The notes under the pieces are model-generated. The model was given only the letters and a program-made list of their open reading frames with translations. It did not search any database and was not told where the DNA came from. This document shows, piece by piece, positions 46,101 through 55,950 of a stretch of DNA of 64,000 bases; the first letter of the stretch is position 1; every line of letters starts with the position of its first letter. Both the position numbers and the translations under genes were made by a program. The DNA comes from Mycolicibacterium goodii (GTDB lineage Bacteria > Actinomycetota > Actinomycetes > Mycobacteriales > Mycobacteriaceae): the NCBI RefSeq assembly GCF_001187505.1, contig NZ_CP012150.1, forward strand, positions 3,534,001-3,598,000, given 5' to 3'.

Positions 46101-49100
46101 TGTTGCGGGTCGACCCGTAGGCCCGCAGCCTGCGCACCCCGAGCGGCAGCAGCATGCCGCCTGCGACGTTCTGCACCTCGGGATGGGCGATCACCGACTG
46201 GAAGCACGCGTCGAGCAGGGCCGGGTGCACCGTGTAACCGCGCTGCCCGGAACGCAGCGGGCCCGGAAGGGCCACCGCGGCAATGACGGTGGGCTCGGCC
46301 GCGGTCGCGACGTACGCCTCGGCCAGGCCGGCGAAGGCTGCGCCGTGGCCGATGCCGACGGTGCCGAAACCGGCGCGCAGTTCGTCGCCGTCCACCCGGT
46401 TCGGGTGCGCGGCGAGCAGGGCGTCGATCGGGTGCGCGGCGGGCTGTTCCGCGGCGACATCGCCGCGCAGCACCGCGGTCGCGCGCCGGGTGCGATCACC
46501 CGACTGGTGCGTCTCGACACCGAATTCGGCGGTGCCGGGGGCGGTCACGGCCGCCGACACCCAGACCGGGGTGGCCTCGTCGAGCAGCAGCATGTCGTGG
46601 AACTTCAGGTCATGGACCTCGCCGCCGTCGTCGCCCAGCACGGGCTGTACCGCGGCCAAGGCCATTTCGCAGTAGGCCGCACCGGGCAGCACCGCGACCT
46701 GGTGGACCCGGTGATCGGACAGCCACGGGTGTGCCTCGGTGCCCACATCGCTCTGCCACAGGTGCTCTTCGGGCTCCTGCGGCAGCACGACGTGCGATCC
46801 CAGCAGCGGGTGCACCGAGACCGACGGCACCCCGGGCGCCGACGATTCGAGTTCCCGGTCGAGCAGCAGGGTCGAATGCGACCATGCCGGCAGCGGGGCG
46901 TCGATCAGGCGGCCGGTGGGGTAGCGGACCGAGAAGTCCACGGCGGCGCCGGCGCTGTGCAGGTCGGCGACGAAACCGAGCAAACCGTGCGGCATTTCCT
47001 GCTGGCGGCGCATCGCGGCGAAGACCGCCAGCGGCACGTCGAGGCTGCGGGCCGTCTGCTCGACGGGGTGGGTCAGCAGCGGGTGCGGGGACAGTTCGGC
47101 GAAGACGCGATGGCCGTCCTCCAGCGCGGCCTGGACCGCGGCCGAGAAGCGCACGGTGTGGCGCAGGTTGTCCGCCCAGTAGTACGCGTCGTAGTCGGCG
47201 AAGTCGCGTGGGTCGTACAGCGTCGCCGAGTAGTACGGGATCTCGGGTTCCGCGGGCTCCAGATCCGCCAGCGCCTCGATGAGATCGTCGAGGATCGGAT
47301 CGACCTGCGGCGAATGCGACGCGACGTCGACGGCGATCTCGCGCGCCATCACACCGCGCGACTCCCACATCTCGATCAGCTCACGCACCGAAGCGGTCGC
47401 GCCGCCGACCACGGTGGACTGCGGCGAGGCGACCACCGACAGCACGACGTCGTCGACACCGCGGCCTGCGAGCTCGGAAAGCACCTGCTGGGCGGGGAGT
47501 TCCACCATCGCCATGGCACCCGAGCCCGCGATGCGGGTCATCAGGCGTGTGCGGCGGCAGATGACCTTCACGCCGTCTTCGAGCGACAGCGCACGCGAGA
47601 CGACCGCGGCGGCGACCTCGCCCATCGAGTGGCCGATGACCGCGCCGGGCACGACACCGTGGGACCGCATGGCCGCGGCCAGCGCGACCTGCACCGCGAA
47701 GATGGTGGGCTGCACCCGGTCGATGCCGGTGACGGTCTCCGAGGCGGTCAGTGCCTCGGTGACGGAGAAGTTCGCCTCGGCCGCGATGAGCGGTTCGAGT
47801 TCGGCGACGGCGGCCGCGAAAGCCGGCTCCCGGTCGAGCAGTTGGGCGCCCATCGCGGCCCACTGCGAACCCTGCCCGGAGAACACCCACACCGGGCCGC
47901 GGTCGTCGTTGGTCACCGCTTCCTGCGGCAGCACCTCACCGTCGGCGATCTGCCGCAGCCCCTCGATGAGGGTGCCGCGGTTGTCGGCGAGCACGGCCGA
48001 ACGCGTCGAGCGGAACCCGCGGCGGCGGGTGAGCGTGTACGCGAGGTCGTCGAGGTCGATCGCGGGTCCGCGGCCGTTGCCGTCGCCGCCCTGCAGCAGC
48101 CAGTCGGCGAGGTTCTGCGCGGTCGCGCGCAGCGCATCGGGGGAGCTGGCGGACACCGGGAACACCAGCGCGTGCTCGGCCTTGGGCGAAATCGCCTCTG
48201 CGGCACCGGTTTCGGCCGGGGTTTCCGGAGCCTGCTCGAGGATCGCGTGCACGTTGGTGCCGGACAGGCCGTACGCGGACACCGCCGCGCGGCGGGGCTG
48301 GCCTTCGGCGACCGGCCACGGCGTGACGGTCTCCGGGACGAACAGACCCGTCTGGATCTTGGCCATCTCGTCGGGCAGCCGGGTGAAATGCAGGTTCTGC
48401 GGAATGACGTTGTGCTGCAATGCGAGTACGGCCTTCATGACGCCGAGGGCGCCCGCCGCGGACTGCGTGTGGCCGAAGTTGGTCTTGATCGAGCCCAGCG
48501 CACACGGACCGTCGGTGCCGTACACCTCCGCCAGGCTGGAGTACTCGAGCGGGTCGCCGACGGGCGTGCCGGTGCCGTGGGCCTCGACCAGACCGACGGT
48601 GCTGGGCTCCACACCCGCGGCCTCCAGGGCCTTGCGGTACACCTTGGCCTGCGCATCCGCCGACGGCGTCGCGATGTTGACGGTGCGGCCGTCCTGGTTG
48701 GTGGCGGTGCCGCGGATGACGGCCAGTATCCGGTCGCCGTCGGCGACGGCGTCGTCGAGTCGCTTGAGGGTCAGCACCACGCAGCCCTCGGCCGAGACGA
48801 ACCCGTCGGCCGCGGTGTCGAAGGCATGGCAGTGGCCGGTGGGCGAGAGCATGCCTGCCGCCGAGCCGCCCGCGGCCTTGCGCGGTTCCAGCAGCACCGA
48901 CACGCCGCCGGCCAGCGCGACGTCGCTCTCGCCCTCGTGCAGGCTGCGGCAGGCCATGTGGATGGCGCTCAGGCTGGACGAGCAGGCGGTGTCGACGGTG
49001 ACGGCAGGGCCGTGCACGCCGAGTGCGTAGGCGATGCGGCCGGAGGCGAGGCTGAAGCTGGTGCCGGTGAACCCGTAGGGGCCCTCCAGCGCCTTGGCGT

Positions 49101-49515
49101 CGGCAACGAGGTGTGCGTAGTCGTTGTGGGTCAGGCCCATGAATACGCCGGTGGCCGAGCCGGCAAGCGCGGCCGGGTTCACGCCCGCGTGCTCGACGGC
49201 CTCCCATGCGGTCTCCAGCAGCAGGCGGTGCTGCGGGTCGATGGCGGCGGCCTCACGCTCGGTGATGCCGAAGAATTCGGGGTCGAACGCGGCCGGGTCG
49301 TCGAGGAAGGCGCCCCACTTGGACACCGAGCGGCCGGGAACCCCTGGCTCGGGGTCGTAGTACTCCTCGGCGTCCCACCGGCCGGTGGGAATCTCGGTGA
49401 CGAAGTCGTCGCCGGCCATGAGGGCGTCCCATAGCTGCTGTGGCGAGTTGATTGCTCCAGGCAGTCTGCAGGCCATTCCGATGATGGCAACCGGAGCAAC
49501 ACAATTTTGAGTCAA
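43177..49515 (-). CDS. pks5: Mas-like iterative reducing polyketide synthase (Pks5 type)
   Basis: A 2112-residue type I synthase with order KS-AT-DH-ER-KR-ACP. Visible sites are KS D-T-A-C-S-S-S (Cys178), AT G-H-S-M-G-E (Ser630), the [11 protein letters not shown] region (about 925), [13 protein letters not shown] (about 1568), [11 protein letters not shown] (about 1770), and ACP Y-G-L-D-S-L (Ser2065). The full reductive loop and family resemblance to mycocerosic acid synthase indicate iterative extension with methylmalonyl-CoA, giving methyl-branched acids; the M. smegmatis member of this family is needed for LOS. TTG at 49515 (after AGGGGAA) gives the known M-T-Q-N-C-V-A-P start. The frame is open to 49773, which makes the start worth checking. 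It heads the leftward LOS operon. Confidence 0.95.
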   Translation of the reverse strand: MTQNCVAPVAIIGMACRLPGAINSPQQLWDALMAGDDFVTEIPTGRWDAEEYYDPEPGVPGRSVSKWGAFLDDPAAFDPEFFGITEREAAAIDPQHRLLLETAWEAVEHAGVNPAALAGSATGVFMGLTHNDYAHLVADAKALEGPYGFTGTSFSLASGRIAYALGVHGPAVTVDTACSSSLSAIHMACRSLHEGESDVALAGGVSVLLEPRKAAGGSAAGMLSPTGHCHAFDTAADGFVSAEGCVVLTLKRLDDAVADGDRILAVIRGTATNQDGRTVNIATPSADAQAKVYRKALEAAGVEPSTVGLVEAHGTGTPVGDPLEYSSLAEVYGTDGPCALGSIKTNFGHTQSAAGALGVMKAVLALQHNVIPQNLHFTRLPDEMAKIQTGLFVPETVTPWPVAEGQPRRAAVSAYGLSGTNVHAILEQAPETPAETGAAEAISPKAEHALVFPVSASSPDALRATAQNLADWLLQGGDGNGRGPAIDLDDLAYTLTRRRGFRSTRSAVLADNRGTLIEGLRQIADGEVLPQEAVTNDDRGPVWVFSGQGSQWAAMGAQLLDREPAFAAAVAELEPLIAAEANFSVTEALTASETVTGIDRVQPTIFAVQVALAAAMRSHGVVPGAVIGHSMGEVAAAVVSRALSLEDGVKVICRRTRLMTRIAGSGAMAMVELPAQQVLSELAGRGVDDVVLSVVASPQSTVVGGATASVRELIEMWESRGVMAREIAVDVASHSPQVDPILDDLIEALADLEPAEPEIPYYSATLYDPRDFADYDAYYWADNLRHTVRFSAAVQAALEDGHRVFAELSPHPLLTHPVEQTARSLDVPLAVFAAMRRQQEMPHGLLGFVADLHSAGAAVDFSVRYPTGRLIDAPLPAWSHSTLLLDRELESSAPGVPSVSVHPLLGSHVVLPQEPEEHLWQSDVGTEAHPWLSDHRVHQVAVLPGAAYCEMALAAVQPVLGDDGGEVHDLKFHDMLLLDEATPVWVSAAVTAPGTAEFGVETHQSGDRTRRATAVLRGDVAAEQPAAHPIDALLAAHPNRVDGDELRAGFGTVGIGHGAAFAGLAEAYVATAAEPTVIAAVALPGPLRSGQRGYTVHPALLDACFQSVIAHPEVQNVAGGMLLPLGVRRLRAYGSTRNTRYCLSRIVKADAFGVEADLELLDADGTVLLSAMGLQLGTGNSDKAEEERLLDERLLTIEWQQRELPRPEGSETVDAASWLVLLAGDDDENPRAAGVVSALIGAGMPTTTMAWSHDADHDAQAAALTARLDEQPLAGVVVVMTDTETDEAHDPGTQGRRGADHVRHLVRIARTLADAVGEPPRLYVVTHRTQQVLDTDELRLQHAGLRGLIRVIGMEHPRLRATQIDVDDSTDSDALVRQLLSGSPEDETAWRAGQWYAARLCPSPLRAAERRTAVADNASAGMRLVVRNPGDLESMELVTFERGTPGPGQIEVAVKASSINFADVLVAFGRCPSYDGRLPELGSEFGGVVTAVGPGVTTHRVGDRVGGVSANGCWSNFVTCEADLATKLPDGISEHEAAAVGLAYGTVWLGLQELARIGSGDKILIHSATGGVGQAAIAVARAAGAEIYATAGSEKRRQLLRDWGIQHVYDSRSTDFADQIRTDTDGYGVDIVLNSVTGPAQRAGLELLAFGGRFVEIGKRDIYADTRLGLFPFRRNLSFYAVDLALMTVTHPRKIRDLLATVYRLIADGTLPLPEITHYPLEEAATAIRLMGGAQHTGKLVIDIPDTGRSQVVVPPEQVPVFRADGAYVITGGLGGLGLFLAERMAAAGCGRIVVNSRSAPSTRSSEIIDLIRATGADIVVECGDIAEPDTARRLVAAATRTGLPLRGVLHAAAVVEDATLANITDELVEHDWAPKVYGAWNLHQAVQSGGPEAAELDWFCSFSSAAALVGSPGQGAYAAANSWLDAFMHWRRAQGLPATSIAWGAWGEIGRGTAMAEGDNAIAPDEGAFAFEAILRHDRVYNGYAPVLGASWLTAFAQRSPFAELFLSDNQGASETRKLRSELAALPREEWPTHLRRLIAEQVSLLLRRTVDPDRPLSEYGLDSLGHLELRTRIETETGVRVSAMDMTTIRGLAQRLCEMLDTDDAMSASS

Positions 49516-49542
49516 AGCTTCCCCTACTAATGCGCGATCGGC

Positions 49543-49553
49543 GTACTTAGTAC
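49543..49553. promoter_or_regulatory. 11-bp palindrome just upstream of pks
   Basis: GTACT-T-AGTAC is a perfect inverted repeat about 28 bases upstream of the pks start. It could be an operator in the leader or promoter of the LOS operon. Evidence is symmetry and position only. Confidence 0.35.
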
Positions 49554-50354
49554 CACGGCGCATTGACGGTGTGCCATTCGGGAAAACCCATGGCAGGGAC
49601 CCATTTATTCGACATTTCGTGCCTGAATGTAAATCCAGCAATGGGCCATCGAAGAATGGTCGGCCAAGATCAGCTATAGATCTTGTTTTACGGAGGCGTA
49701 AATCGCTAGTAGGGCTACCGAAACCCTGTATCAGGTCGTTTGCGAACTTGACACGTGTCTTCGCTAACGGCATCGCGTCATGGCCGGTCCGGCGGCGACG
49801 ATGTCAGCTACCGACGCCCGCGGAGCGCCCGCGTCGGCGCCCGCCCGCGGCAAACCGCACCGCCGCGACCTGCCCGGCCGCGTTTTTCGTCCCCAAACTC
49901 ACCCGGATCGAGGGCTGAACGGTCGCTCAGGAGGGCCGGCGTCGCGGGTTTGCCGCGACGCCGACGAGGTTGCTGTGGCGGGTCCGCCGACGGCGTGGAA
50001 CCCCGCCAGAAACGCGGATTGTGCTGTCTCCGACCGTAACCCGCGAGCGCCGCGATATCGGTGACCTCGCGCGGCCTGGCGTGTCGCCCGACAAGGCTCC
50101 GTGGCGGTGCTTAGTGTCGGCCATATATGGCAAATCAGTCGACCGGATAACGCTACGACACCGGGGCTGTGAGACGAATATCACAATCTGTTCTTTCGTT
50201 GCAGTTCAGGACGGGTTCGAACATGTGAGTGCTTATGTTCAATTAGCGTTTTCGGTGAACCAAATTATGCCGAATTGTCCCTGCGGCAACATAAATTGTG
50301 TTTGCCAGCAACGGCGCGGAAGTGCCCGCGCGCCGTGGTGGTACCCCATCGACG

Positions 50355-50386
50355 CGAAAACCCCGCCTACTCGCGTAGACGGGGTT
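50355..50386 (-). terminator. Intrinsic terminator of tRNA-His
   Basis: On the minus strand AACCCCG and CTAC arms, with one mismatch between them, pair around GCGA and are followed by TTTT (50355-50386 on the plus map). It ends the tRNA-His transcript. Confidence 0.8.
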
Positions 50387-50397
50387 CCCGACATCGG

Positions 50398-50471
50398 GGT
50401 GGCTGACGGGACTCGAACCCGCGACAGCCAGGATCACAACCTGGTGCTCTACCAACTGAACTACAGCCACC
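50398..50471 (-). tRNA. tRNA-His (anticodon GTG)
   Basis: The reverse strand gives a cloverleaf: acceptor GTGGCTG with CAGCCAC, D-arm TAGTTCAGTTGGTAGAGC, anticodon stem CCAGG/CCTGG around TTGTGAT (anticodon GTG), and T-arm GGGTTCGAGTCCC. An extra G at the 5' side (50471) opposite C73 is the histidine identity element. CCA is not encoded. Confidence 0.97.
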
Positions 50472-50528
50472 ATCGCCGCTTTGCCTTTCGGCGGACGCGG
50501 CCCGTAGATACTAACCGCTCGGGTGCGC

Positions 50529-51158
50529 TTAAGCCGAATCGGTATCCGCCGAAGTGGTCGGCGGCGGCCCGATCTCGGCGGCGATCGCGGCGATATCGCT
50601 GGTAGAAGGCCCGGGCGGGGCGACGAACGCCGTGGCGCGGTAGTACTTGAGTTCGCGAATCGACTCGTGGATGTCGGCCAGCGCGCGGTGTGCGAGACCC
50701 TTCTCCGGCTGGCCGAAGTAGATGCGTGGGTACCAGCGCCTGCACAGCTCCTTGATCGAGCTGACGTCGATCATCCGGTAGTGCAGATAGTCGTCGAGTT
50801 TGGGCATGTCGCGGGCGATGAAGCCGCGGTCCGTGGCGATCGAGTTGCCCGCCAGCGGCGCGGTCTTGGCCTGCTTGACGTGCCCGCGGATGTAGTCGAG
50901 CACCATCTCCTCGGCGGTGGCGATGTCGACGGTGGATCTGCGCACCTCTTCGGTCAGGCCGGACCGCGCGTGCATCTGCTTCACCACGTCGACCATCGAG
51001 GACAGCGCCGCGTCGTCGGCGTGGATCACCACGTCCAGGCCGTCGCCGAGAATGTTGAGGTCCGCATCGGTCACCAGGACCGCGATCTCGATGAGCCGGT
51101 CGGACTTGAGATCCAGCCCGGTCATCTCGCAGTCGATCCACACCAGTTCGTCTCGCAC
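50529..51158 (-). CDS. orn: Oligoribonuclease
   Basis: A 209-residue 3'-5' exonuclease of the DEDDh family that degrades very short RNAs, including pGpG and other dinucleotides, to mononucleotides. The first motif is W-I-D-C-E-M-T-G-L (Asp and Glu), and the last H-R-A-L-A-D-I-H-E (His and Asp) completes the active site. The central [12 protein letters not shown] is typical of Orn. I chose the GTG at 51158 (V-R-D-E-L-V-W-I-D), matching the usual start; the frame extends upstream without support. It diverges from the HerA-like gene and follows the order Rv2511-Rv2510c. Confidence 0.94.
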   Translation of the reverse strand: MRDELVWIDCEMTGLDLKSDRLIEIAVLVTDADLNILGDGLDVVIHADDAALSSMVDVVKQMHARSGLTEEVRRSTVDIATAEEMVLDYIRGHVKQAKTAPLAGNSIATDRGFIARDMPKLDDYLHYRMIDVSSIKELCRRWYPRIYFGQPEKGLAHRALADIHESIRELKYYRATAFVAPPGPSTSDIAAIAAEIGPPPTTSADTDSA

Positions 51159-51277
51159 GAAGATCCACAGTATTCCCACACCGGCCGACCATGCGCCCAT
51201 ACCCGTCGGATGAGCAGTACTGTCAGAACGCGAGTGAGCTCGTCGGGGGCTCGCTCCGGCGAACGGAGGACCGCGGT

Positions 51278-52870
51278 ATGACCACCGAATCGACAGCAAC
51301 TCCCGCGCAGCAGATCGCCGCCGGATATGCCGTCGAAGGGCAGGCTCTGGAGCTTGGCACCGTCGTCGTCGACGGCACCGTCGACGCCACCGCCCGGGTG
51401 CGCATCCCGCTGGCCACGGTCAACCGGCACGGCCTGATCGCCGGCGCCACCGGCACCGGCAAGACCAAATCCCTGCAGGTCCTCGCCGAGCAGCTGTCCG
51501 CGGCCGGTGTGCCGGTGCTGATGGCCGACATCAAGGGCGACCTGTCGGGCCTGGCCAAACCGGGGGAGACCGACGACAAGATCACCCAGCGTGCCGCCGA
51601 CACCGGCGACAACTGGACGCCCACGGATTTCCCGGTCGAGTTCCTGTCGCTGGGAACCGAGGGCATCGGCGTTCCGGTGCGGGCGACGATCACCAGCTTC
51701 GGGCCCATCCTGCTGTCAAAGGTGTTGGGGCTCAATCAGACCCAGGAATCCACCCTCGGGCTGATCTTCCACTGGGCCGACCAGCTGGGCCTGCCGCTGC
51801 TGGACATCAAGGATCTGCGCTCGGTCATCCAGTACCTCACCAGTGAGGAGGGCAAGCCCGAGCTCAAGGCGCTCGGCGCGGTGTCGACGACAACGGCGGG
51901 GGTGATCCTGCGGGCGCTGGTCAACCTCGAAGCCGAGGGGGCCGACACGTTCTTCGGCGAGCCCGAGCTGGAGCCCAAGGATCTGCTGCGCGTCGACGAT
52001 CAGGGCCGCGGCGTCATCACGCTGCTCGAACTCGGCGCCCAGGCCGCGCGTCCGGTGATGTTCTCGACGTTCCTCATGTGGGTGCTTGCCGACCTGTTCA
52101 CGACGCTGCCCGAGGTCGGAGACGTCGACAAGCCCAAGCTGGTGTTCTTCTTCGACGAGGCCCACCTGCTGTTCAACGACGCCTCGAAGGCGTTCCTGGA
52201 GCAGGTCGAGCAGACCGTCAAGCTGATCCGCTCCAAGGGCGTCGGCGTGTTCTTCTGCACGCAGCTGCCCACTGATGTGCCCAACGAGGTGCTGTCTCAG
52301 CTGGGCGCACGCATCCAGCACGCGTTGCGGGCCTTCACCCCCGATGACCAGAAGGCGCTCACCAAGACCGTGCGCACCTATCCCAAGACCAAGGTTTACG
52401 ACCTCGAAGAGGCGCTGACGTCGCTGGGCATCGGTGAGGCCGTCGTGACGGTGCTCTCCGAGAACGGCGCGCCAACGCCGGTGGCGTGGACGCGGATGCG
52501 GGCGCCGCGGTCGCTGATGGACACGATCGGCGCCGACGCGATCGCCGCGGCGGCCAAGGCCAGCCCGCTGCAGGCCACCTATGGGCAGACCGTCGACCGG
52601 GATTCGGCCTATGAGCGGTTGGCCGCCAAGCTGGCGCCGCCGGAGGGCGCGGATGCGGGCCGCATCGAGCGCTCGGGGGGCTCCGGGGGTGTCGAGACCA
52701 CCGGCGAGGTCGAACCGATGCCTGCTCCGGCCAGGTCCGAGGAGCCCGGGTTCTTCGAGAAGATGGTCGCCAGCCCGGCGTTCAAGAGCGCGATGCGTTC
52801 GGCGGGCACCGTGATCGGGCGCGAGATCACCCGCAGCATCTTCGGCACCGGCCGTCGCCGCCGCCGCTGA
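51278..52870 (+). CDS. HerA-like ATPase, DUF853 family (Rv2510c-like)
   Basis: The 530-residue protein has a Walker A G-A-T-G-T-G-K-T (56-63) and a Walker B ending [11 protein letters not shown] (about 290), as in HerA/FtsK-type hexameric DNA translocases of DUF853. The [11 protein letters not shown] motif and the C-terminal F-G-T-G-R-R-R-R-R basic tail are also seen. Function in actinobacteria is unproven; a role in DNA or RNA processing next to orn is a guess. CGGAGGA lies seven bases before the ATG at 51278. It converges on the next SDR gene. Confidence 0.87.
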   Translation: MTTESTATPAQQIAAGYAVEGQALELGTVVVDGTVDATARVRIPLATVNRHGLIAGATGTGKTKSLQVLAEQLSAAGVPVLMADIKGDLSGLAKPGETDDKITQRAADTGDNWTPTDFPVEFLSLGTEGIGVPVRATITSFGPILLSKVLGLNQTQESTLGLIFHWADQLGLPLLDIKDLRSVIQYLTSEEGKPELKALGAVSTTTAGVILRALVNLEAEGADTFFGEPELEPKDLLRVDDQGRGVITLLELGAQAARPVMFSTFLMWVLADLFTTLPEVGDVDKPKLVFFFDEAHLLFNDASKAFLEQVEQTVKLIRSKGVGVFFCTQLPTDVPNEVLSQLGARIQHALRAFTPDDQKALTKTVRTYPKTKVYDLEEALTSLGIGEAVVTVLSENGAPTPVAWTRMRAPRSLMDTIGADAIAAAAKASPLQATYGQTVDRDSAYERLAAKLAPPEGADAGRIERSGGSGGVETTGEVEPMPAPARSEEPGFFEKMVASPAFKSAMRSAGTVIGREITRSIFGTGRRRRR

Positions 52871-52896
52871 CTCCGCTTCCGGCGCAAGAAAGAAGA

Positions 52897-53703
52897 TCAG
52901 TTGCCGCCGAGCTTCTTGTAGACCGCGCCGACGATCGGCGTGACAATGGCCCGCGGCGCGTAGCCGCTGGCCACCGACATGGCCTTGGACGTCACGCCGG
53001 GCACCACGCGCATCTTGTTGCGCTCCAACCCATCCAGGGACAGCTTCGCGGTGTACTCGGTGTCGATCCACAGGAAGTCCGGGATCAACCGTTCGACGAG
53101 CGACTGCTCGGCCGGATCGGGCAGTTCGGTGCGCACCGGGCCGGGCGCGAGCAGCGTGACGTGCACGCCGGCCCCGGTCAGCTCACCGCGCAGGGATTCG
53201 CTGAACGTGTTCGCGAACGCCTTGGACGCGGCATAGGTGGCGTTGTTGGGGATCGGCGAGTTACCCGCCGCCGAACCAGAGATCAGGATGCCGCCCGCGC
53301 CGCGCTTGACCATGCCCGGCAGCACCGCGAGCACGAGGTCGTGCACGCCAAGCACATTCAGCTGCACCTGCGCCTTCTCACCTGCCGGGTCCAGATCCTT
53401 GACGGCGCCGAACGTCGCGGTGCCCGCGTTCGCGCACAGGATGGAGATCTCGCGCTGGGCCAGCTCGTCGCACAACCCGGCGCGTGCGGCCGGGTCGGTG
53501 AGGTCGACCGCACGCACCTCGACGGTGACGCCGTAGCGCTCGGTCAACCGCTGCGCGAGCGAGCTCAGCACCTCCTCGCGGCGCGCGGTGACGATCAGGT
53601 GGTGGCCGCGGGCGGCGAGCTCGGTGGCCAACGCCTCGCCGATGTTCTGCGAGGCGCCGGTGACCACGGCACGGGCATCCGGACTGGGTGCGGGTACGGG
53701 CAT
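52897..53703 (-). CDS. Short-chain dehydrogenase/reductase (Rv2509-like)
   Basis: A 268-residue SDR. The nucleotide-binding motif is V-V-T-G-A-S-Q-N-I-G (about 13-22), the N-A-G in L-C-A-N-A-G, and the catalytic Y-A-A-S-K (about 159-163). Rv2509 homologues in corynebacteria and mycobacteria are the mycolyl 3-oxo reductase CmrA family (Rv2509); this protein is very similar in sequence pattern, so it may reduce the beta-keto mycolate precursor. ATG 53703 (M-P-V-P-A-P-S) matches the Rv2509 start. It diverges from the MFS gene. Confidence 0.88.
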   Translation of the reverse strand: MPVPAPSPDARAVVTGASQNIGEALATELAARGHHLIVTARREEVLSSLAQRLTERYGVTVEVRAVDLTDPAARAGLCDELAQREISILCANAGTATFGAVKDLDPAGEKAQVQLNVLGVHDLVLAVLPGMVKRGAGGILISGSAAGNSPIPNNATYAASKAFANTFSESLRGELTGAGVHVTLLAPGPVRTELPDPAEQSLVERLIPDFLWIDTEYTAKLSLDGLERNKMRVVPGVTSKAMSVASGYAPRAIVTPIVGAVYKKLGGN

Positions 53704-53733
53704 GCGGCTCATCCTAGAAGCCGCCGAACCCCA

Positions 53734-53739
53734 TAAAGT
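53734..53739 (+). promoter_or_regulatory. Candidate -10 element for the Rv2508c-like MFS gene
   Basis: TAAAGT at 53734-53739 predicts a start at 53746/53747, on the ATG. The gap from the divergent SDR start is only 43 bases, so the two promoters probably overlap. Confidence 0.4.
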
Positions 53740-53746
53740 GTCGGAC

Positions 53747-55039
53747 ATGATCAACCCCGGCCGCGCGCGGGTGGTTGCGTGGGCCCTGTGGGATTGCGGT
53801 TCTGCCGGCCTGAACGCGATCGTCATCACGTTCGTCTTCTCGGTCTACCTGACCGGATCCGTCGGCGCCGATCTGCCGGGCGACACCACACCGGCCAGCT
53901 GGCTGGGCCGTGCGCTGACCGTCGCGGGCATCGCCGTCGCGTTCCTGGCACCGGCGACCGGCATCTGGGTCGATGCGCCCGAACGTCGGCGTCCCGCGCT
54001 GGCGGTGCTCACCGGTTGCGTCGTCGTGGTGACGGCGTCGATGAGCCTGATCCGCGACGACCACAGCTATCTGTGGGCCGGTCTGGTGCTGCTGGCGCTG
54101 GCCGGGGCGTGCGGCGAACTGGCCAGCGTCCCGTACAACGCGATGCTGCGTCAGCTGTCCACACCGGACAACTCAGGCCGGGTGTCGGCGCTGGGTTTGG
54201 CGTTGGGGTATTCCGGCATCGTCGTGCTGCTGGTGCTCGTCTACTTCGGGTTCATCGCCGGTGACGGCGACACCAGGGGCCTGCTGGGTCTGCCGGTCGC
54301 CGACGGGCAGAACGTGCGCGCGGTCATGCTGCTGGCGGCGGCCTGGCTCGCGGTGTTCGCCGTGCCGGTGTTCCTGGCGGTGCCGTCGGTTCCGGCGACC
54401 GTCCCGGCCGTGCGGACCAGCTTCGTCGGCGCGTACCGCAAGCTGTGGTCGGAGGTGCGCGGCGAATGGCAGCGCGACCGCAACGTCGTCTACTACCTGC
54501 TGGCCAGCGCGGTGTTCCGGGACGGGCTGGCCGGGGTGTTCACCTTCGGCGCGGTGCTCGGCGTGAGCGTCTACGGCATCAGCGACGCCGACGTACTGCT
54601 GTTCGGCATCAGCGCGTGCGTGATCGCCGCGATCGGCGCCGTGGTGGGAGGCCAACTCGACGACCGGATCGGCTCCAAACCCATCATCGTCGGGTCACTG
54701 GCCGCGATGGTCACGGCGGGCGTTGCGCTGATGGCACTTTCGGGACCCGTCGCGTTCTGGGCATGCGGGCTGGCGCTGTGCCTGTTCATCGGGCCCACCC
54801 AGTCGTCGGCCCGCACCCTGATGCTGCGCATGTCCGCCGAAGGCAAGGAGGGTGTGGCGTTCGGGCTCTACACCACCGTGGGGCGCGCGGTGTCGTTCCT
54901 CGCGCCGTGGCTGTTCTTCATGTTCATCGACATCTTCGGCAGCGACCGCGCAGGCATGGGTGGGCTGTGCCTGGTGCTGATCGCGGGCCTGGTGGCCATG
55001 ACCGCGGTGCGCACGCCGGCGCGGGTCACCGCAGGCTGA
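53747..55039 (+). CDS. MFS transporter, UMF1/Atg22-like family (Rv2508c-like)
   Basis: A 430-residue membrane protein with about twelve helices. It opens V-A-W-A-L-W-D-C-G-S-A-G-L-N-A, typical of the UMF1/Atg22-like branch of the major facilitator superfamily, and has G-x-W-V-D-A-P-E-R-R-R-P in the first loop. Substrate unknown. I chose the ATG at 53747, supported by a possible leaderless promoter; an in-frame GTG at 53738 would add three residues. It converges on the Pro-rich membrane gene with 15 bases between stops. Confidence 0.85.
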   Translation: MINPGRARVVAWALWDCGSAGLNAIVITFVFSVYLTGSVGADLPGDTTPASWLGRALTVAGIAVAFLAPATGIWVDAPERRRPALAVLTGCVVVVTASMSLIRDDHSYLWAGLVLLALAGACGELASVPYNAMLRQLSTPDNSGRVSALGLALGYSGIVVLLVLVYFGFIAGDGDTRGLLGLPVADGQNVRAVMLLAAAWLAVFAVPVFLAVPSVPATVPAVRTSFVGAYRKLWSEVRGEWQRDRNVVYYLLASAVFRDGLAGVFTFGAVLGVSVYGISDADVLLFGISACVIAAIGAVVGGQLDDRIGSKPIIVGSLAAMVTAGVALMALSGPVAFWACGLALCLFIGPTQSSARTLMLRMSAEGKEGVAFGLYTTVGRAVSFLAPWLFFMFIDIFGSDRAGMGGLCLVLIAGLVAMTAVRTPARVTAG

Positions 55040-55054
55040 GCCGCGCGCGGGCGG

Positions 55055-55831
55055 CTACCGGGTGGTGCCGACGCAGATGGTCAGACCCGAACCGGTGCGG
55101 TGCTGGGTCTGCACACCGTCGACGGTCACCGTGCACGACACCTCGGGCCCGAAGTTCAGCACGCTCGCGCTCGCGGTCTCCTTCGCCGGTTCCGGCAGTT
55201 CGACCGTCTTGCTCCACGGCAACAGCACGTTGAACTCGGTCTGCAGCATGCCGCCGGTGTCCAGATAGGTGATGTTGATCGCGCGGCCGTCACCGGCGAC
55301 CTCGTACACCACGGTCTCGGTGGCCCCCGGCGTGGTGGTGCCCGTCGGCGGGACCGTCGTGGGCGGGACCGGCACCGGACGCGGCGTGCGCGACGGGGAC
55401 GGCGCTGTGGTGGTGGGCTCGCTGAAGCTGGGCTGCGGTGCCACCGGGGGAGCGACGACGGTCTCCTGCCGCGAGCCGTTGGCGATCACCAGCGCGATCA
55501 CCAGGCCCACCACGATGAGCACCGCGAGCGCGGCGAGCACCCACAGCCACATGCGGGGTTCGCGGTCCTCGGGTTCGGTCTGGGGCGGCTGGCCGGGCGG
55601 CGGGTAGGCACCGCCGTACTGGCCGGTGGAGTACGGGTCGTGGCCGTAGGGCGGGTACGCGGGGAGTTGCTGCGTGGGCTGGAACTGATTGGGCGGCGGC
55701 GTGGGAGCAGCCGGATACCCGCCGTTGTACGGCGTCTGGTTCGCGTACGCCGGATCGGGATAGTCGACGGGATAGTTGCTTGCGAACTGTTGTGTAGGTT
55801 CGCTGCCGTCGCGGCGCGGTGAATCGGTCAT
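55055..55831 (-). CDS. Proline-rich membrane protein with MmpS-like extracellular domain (Rv2507-like)
   Basis: A 258-residue protein. The N-terminal 90 residues are Pro/Tyr/Gly-rich and cytosolic; a single helix (about 96-120) is followed by a P/T/S-rich linker (about 125-165), then a domain with V-Y-E-V-A-G-D-G-R-A-I-N-I-T-Y-L-D-T-G-G, reminiscent of MmpS proteins. The role is unknown; topology suggests a cell-envelope protein with an intracellular interaction tail. I take the ATG at 55831, with GAGGTGGG upstream; a GTG at 55837 is also in frame. It diverges from the S9 peptidase gene. Confidence 0.8.
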   Translation of the reverse strand: MTDSPRRDGSEPTQQFASNYPVDYPDPAYANQTPYNGGYPAAPTPPPNQFQPTQQLPAYPPYGHDPYSTGQYGGAYPPPGQPPQTEPEDREPRMWLWVLAALAVLIVVGLVIALVIANGSRQETVVAPPVAPQPSFSEPTTTAPSPSRTPRPVPVPPTTVPPTGTTTPGATETVVYEVAGDGRAINITYLDTGGMLQTEFNVLLPWSKTVELPEPAKETASASVLNFGPEVSCTVTVDGVQTQHRTGSGLTICVGTTR

Positions 55832-55950
55832 GCCCACCTCATGGCTGCAGGGTACCTGTGCAACTGCTCAGTGTGCCGCGACGGCATCGGGGGGTAGCTG
55901 TCGGTGTGGCACGCTTGCCGGATACGGCCGTGCGGCCTGGAAGGAGACGA

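Larger units (their letters stand above)
49516..50397. other. About 880 bases between pks and tRNA-His without a confident gene
   Basis: The part next to pks (49516-49780) is A/T-richer and should hold the LOS operon promoter and leader. From about 49780 to 50110 the DNA is GC-rich with only short doubtful frames on both strands. The part from 50110 to 50310 is again A/T-rich and contains the palindrome GCCATATATGGC at 50120-50131 and no ORF. It ends at the terminator of tRNA-His. No repeat or mobile-element signature was seen. Confidence 0.55.

Noticed and set aside
44818..49434. 1538-codon plus-strand open frame opposite pks
   Set aside because: Antisense shadow of the pks codons; His/Arg/Gly-rich without domains.
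49780..50064. 94-codon plus-strand frame upstream of tRNA-His
   Set aside because: No ribosome site, an Arg/Pro/Ala-rich product, and a competing short minus-strand frame of similar quality; neither is convincing.
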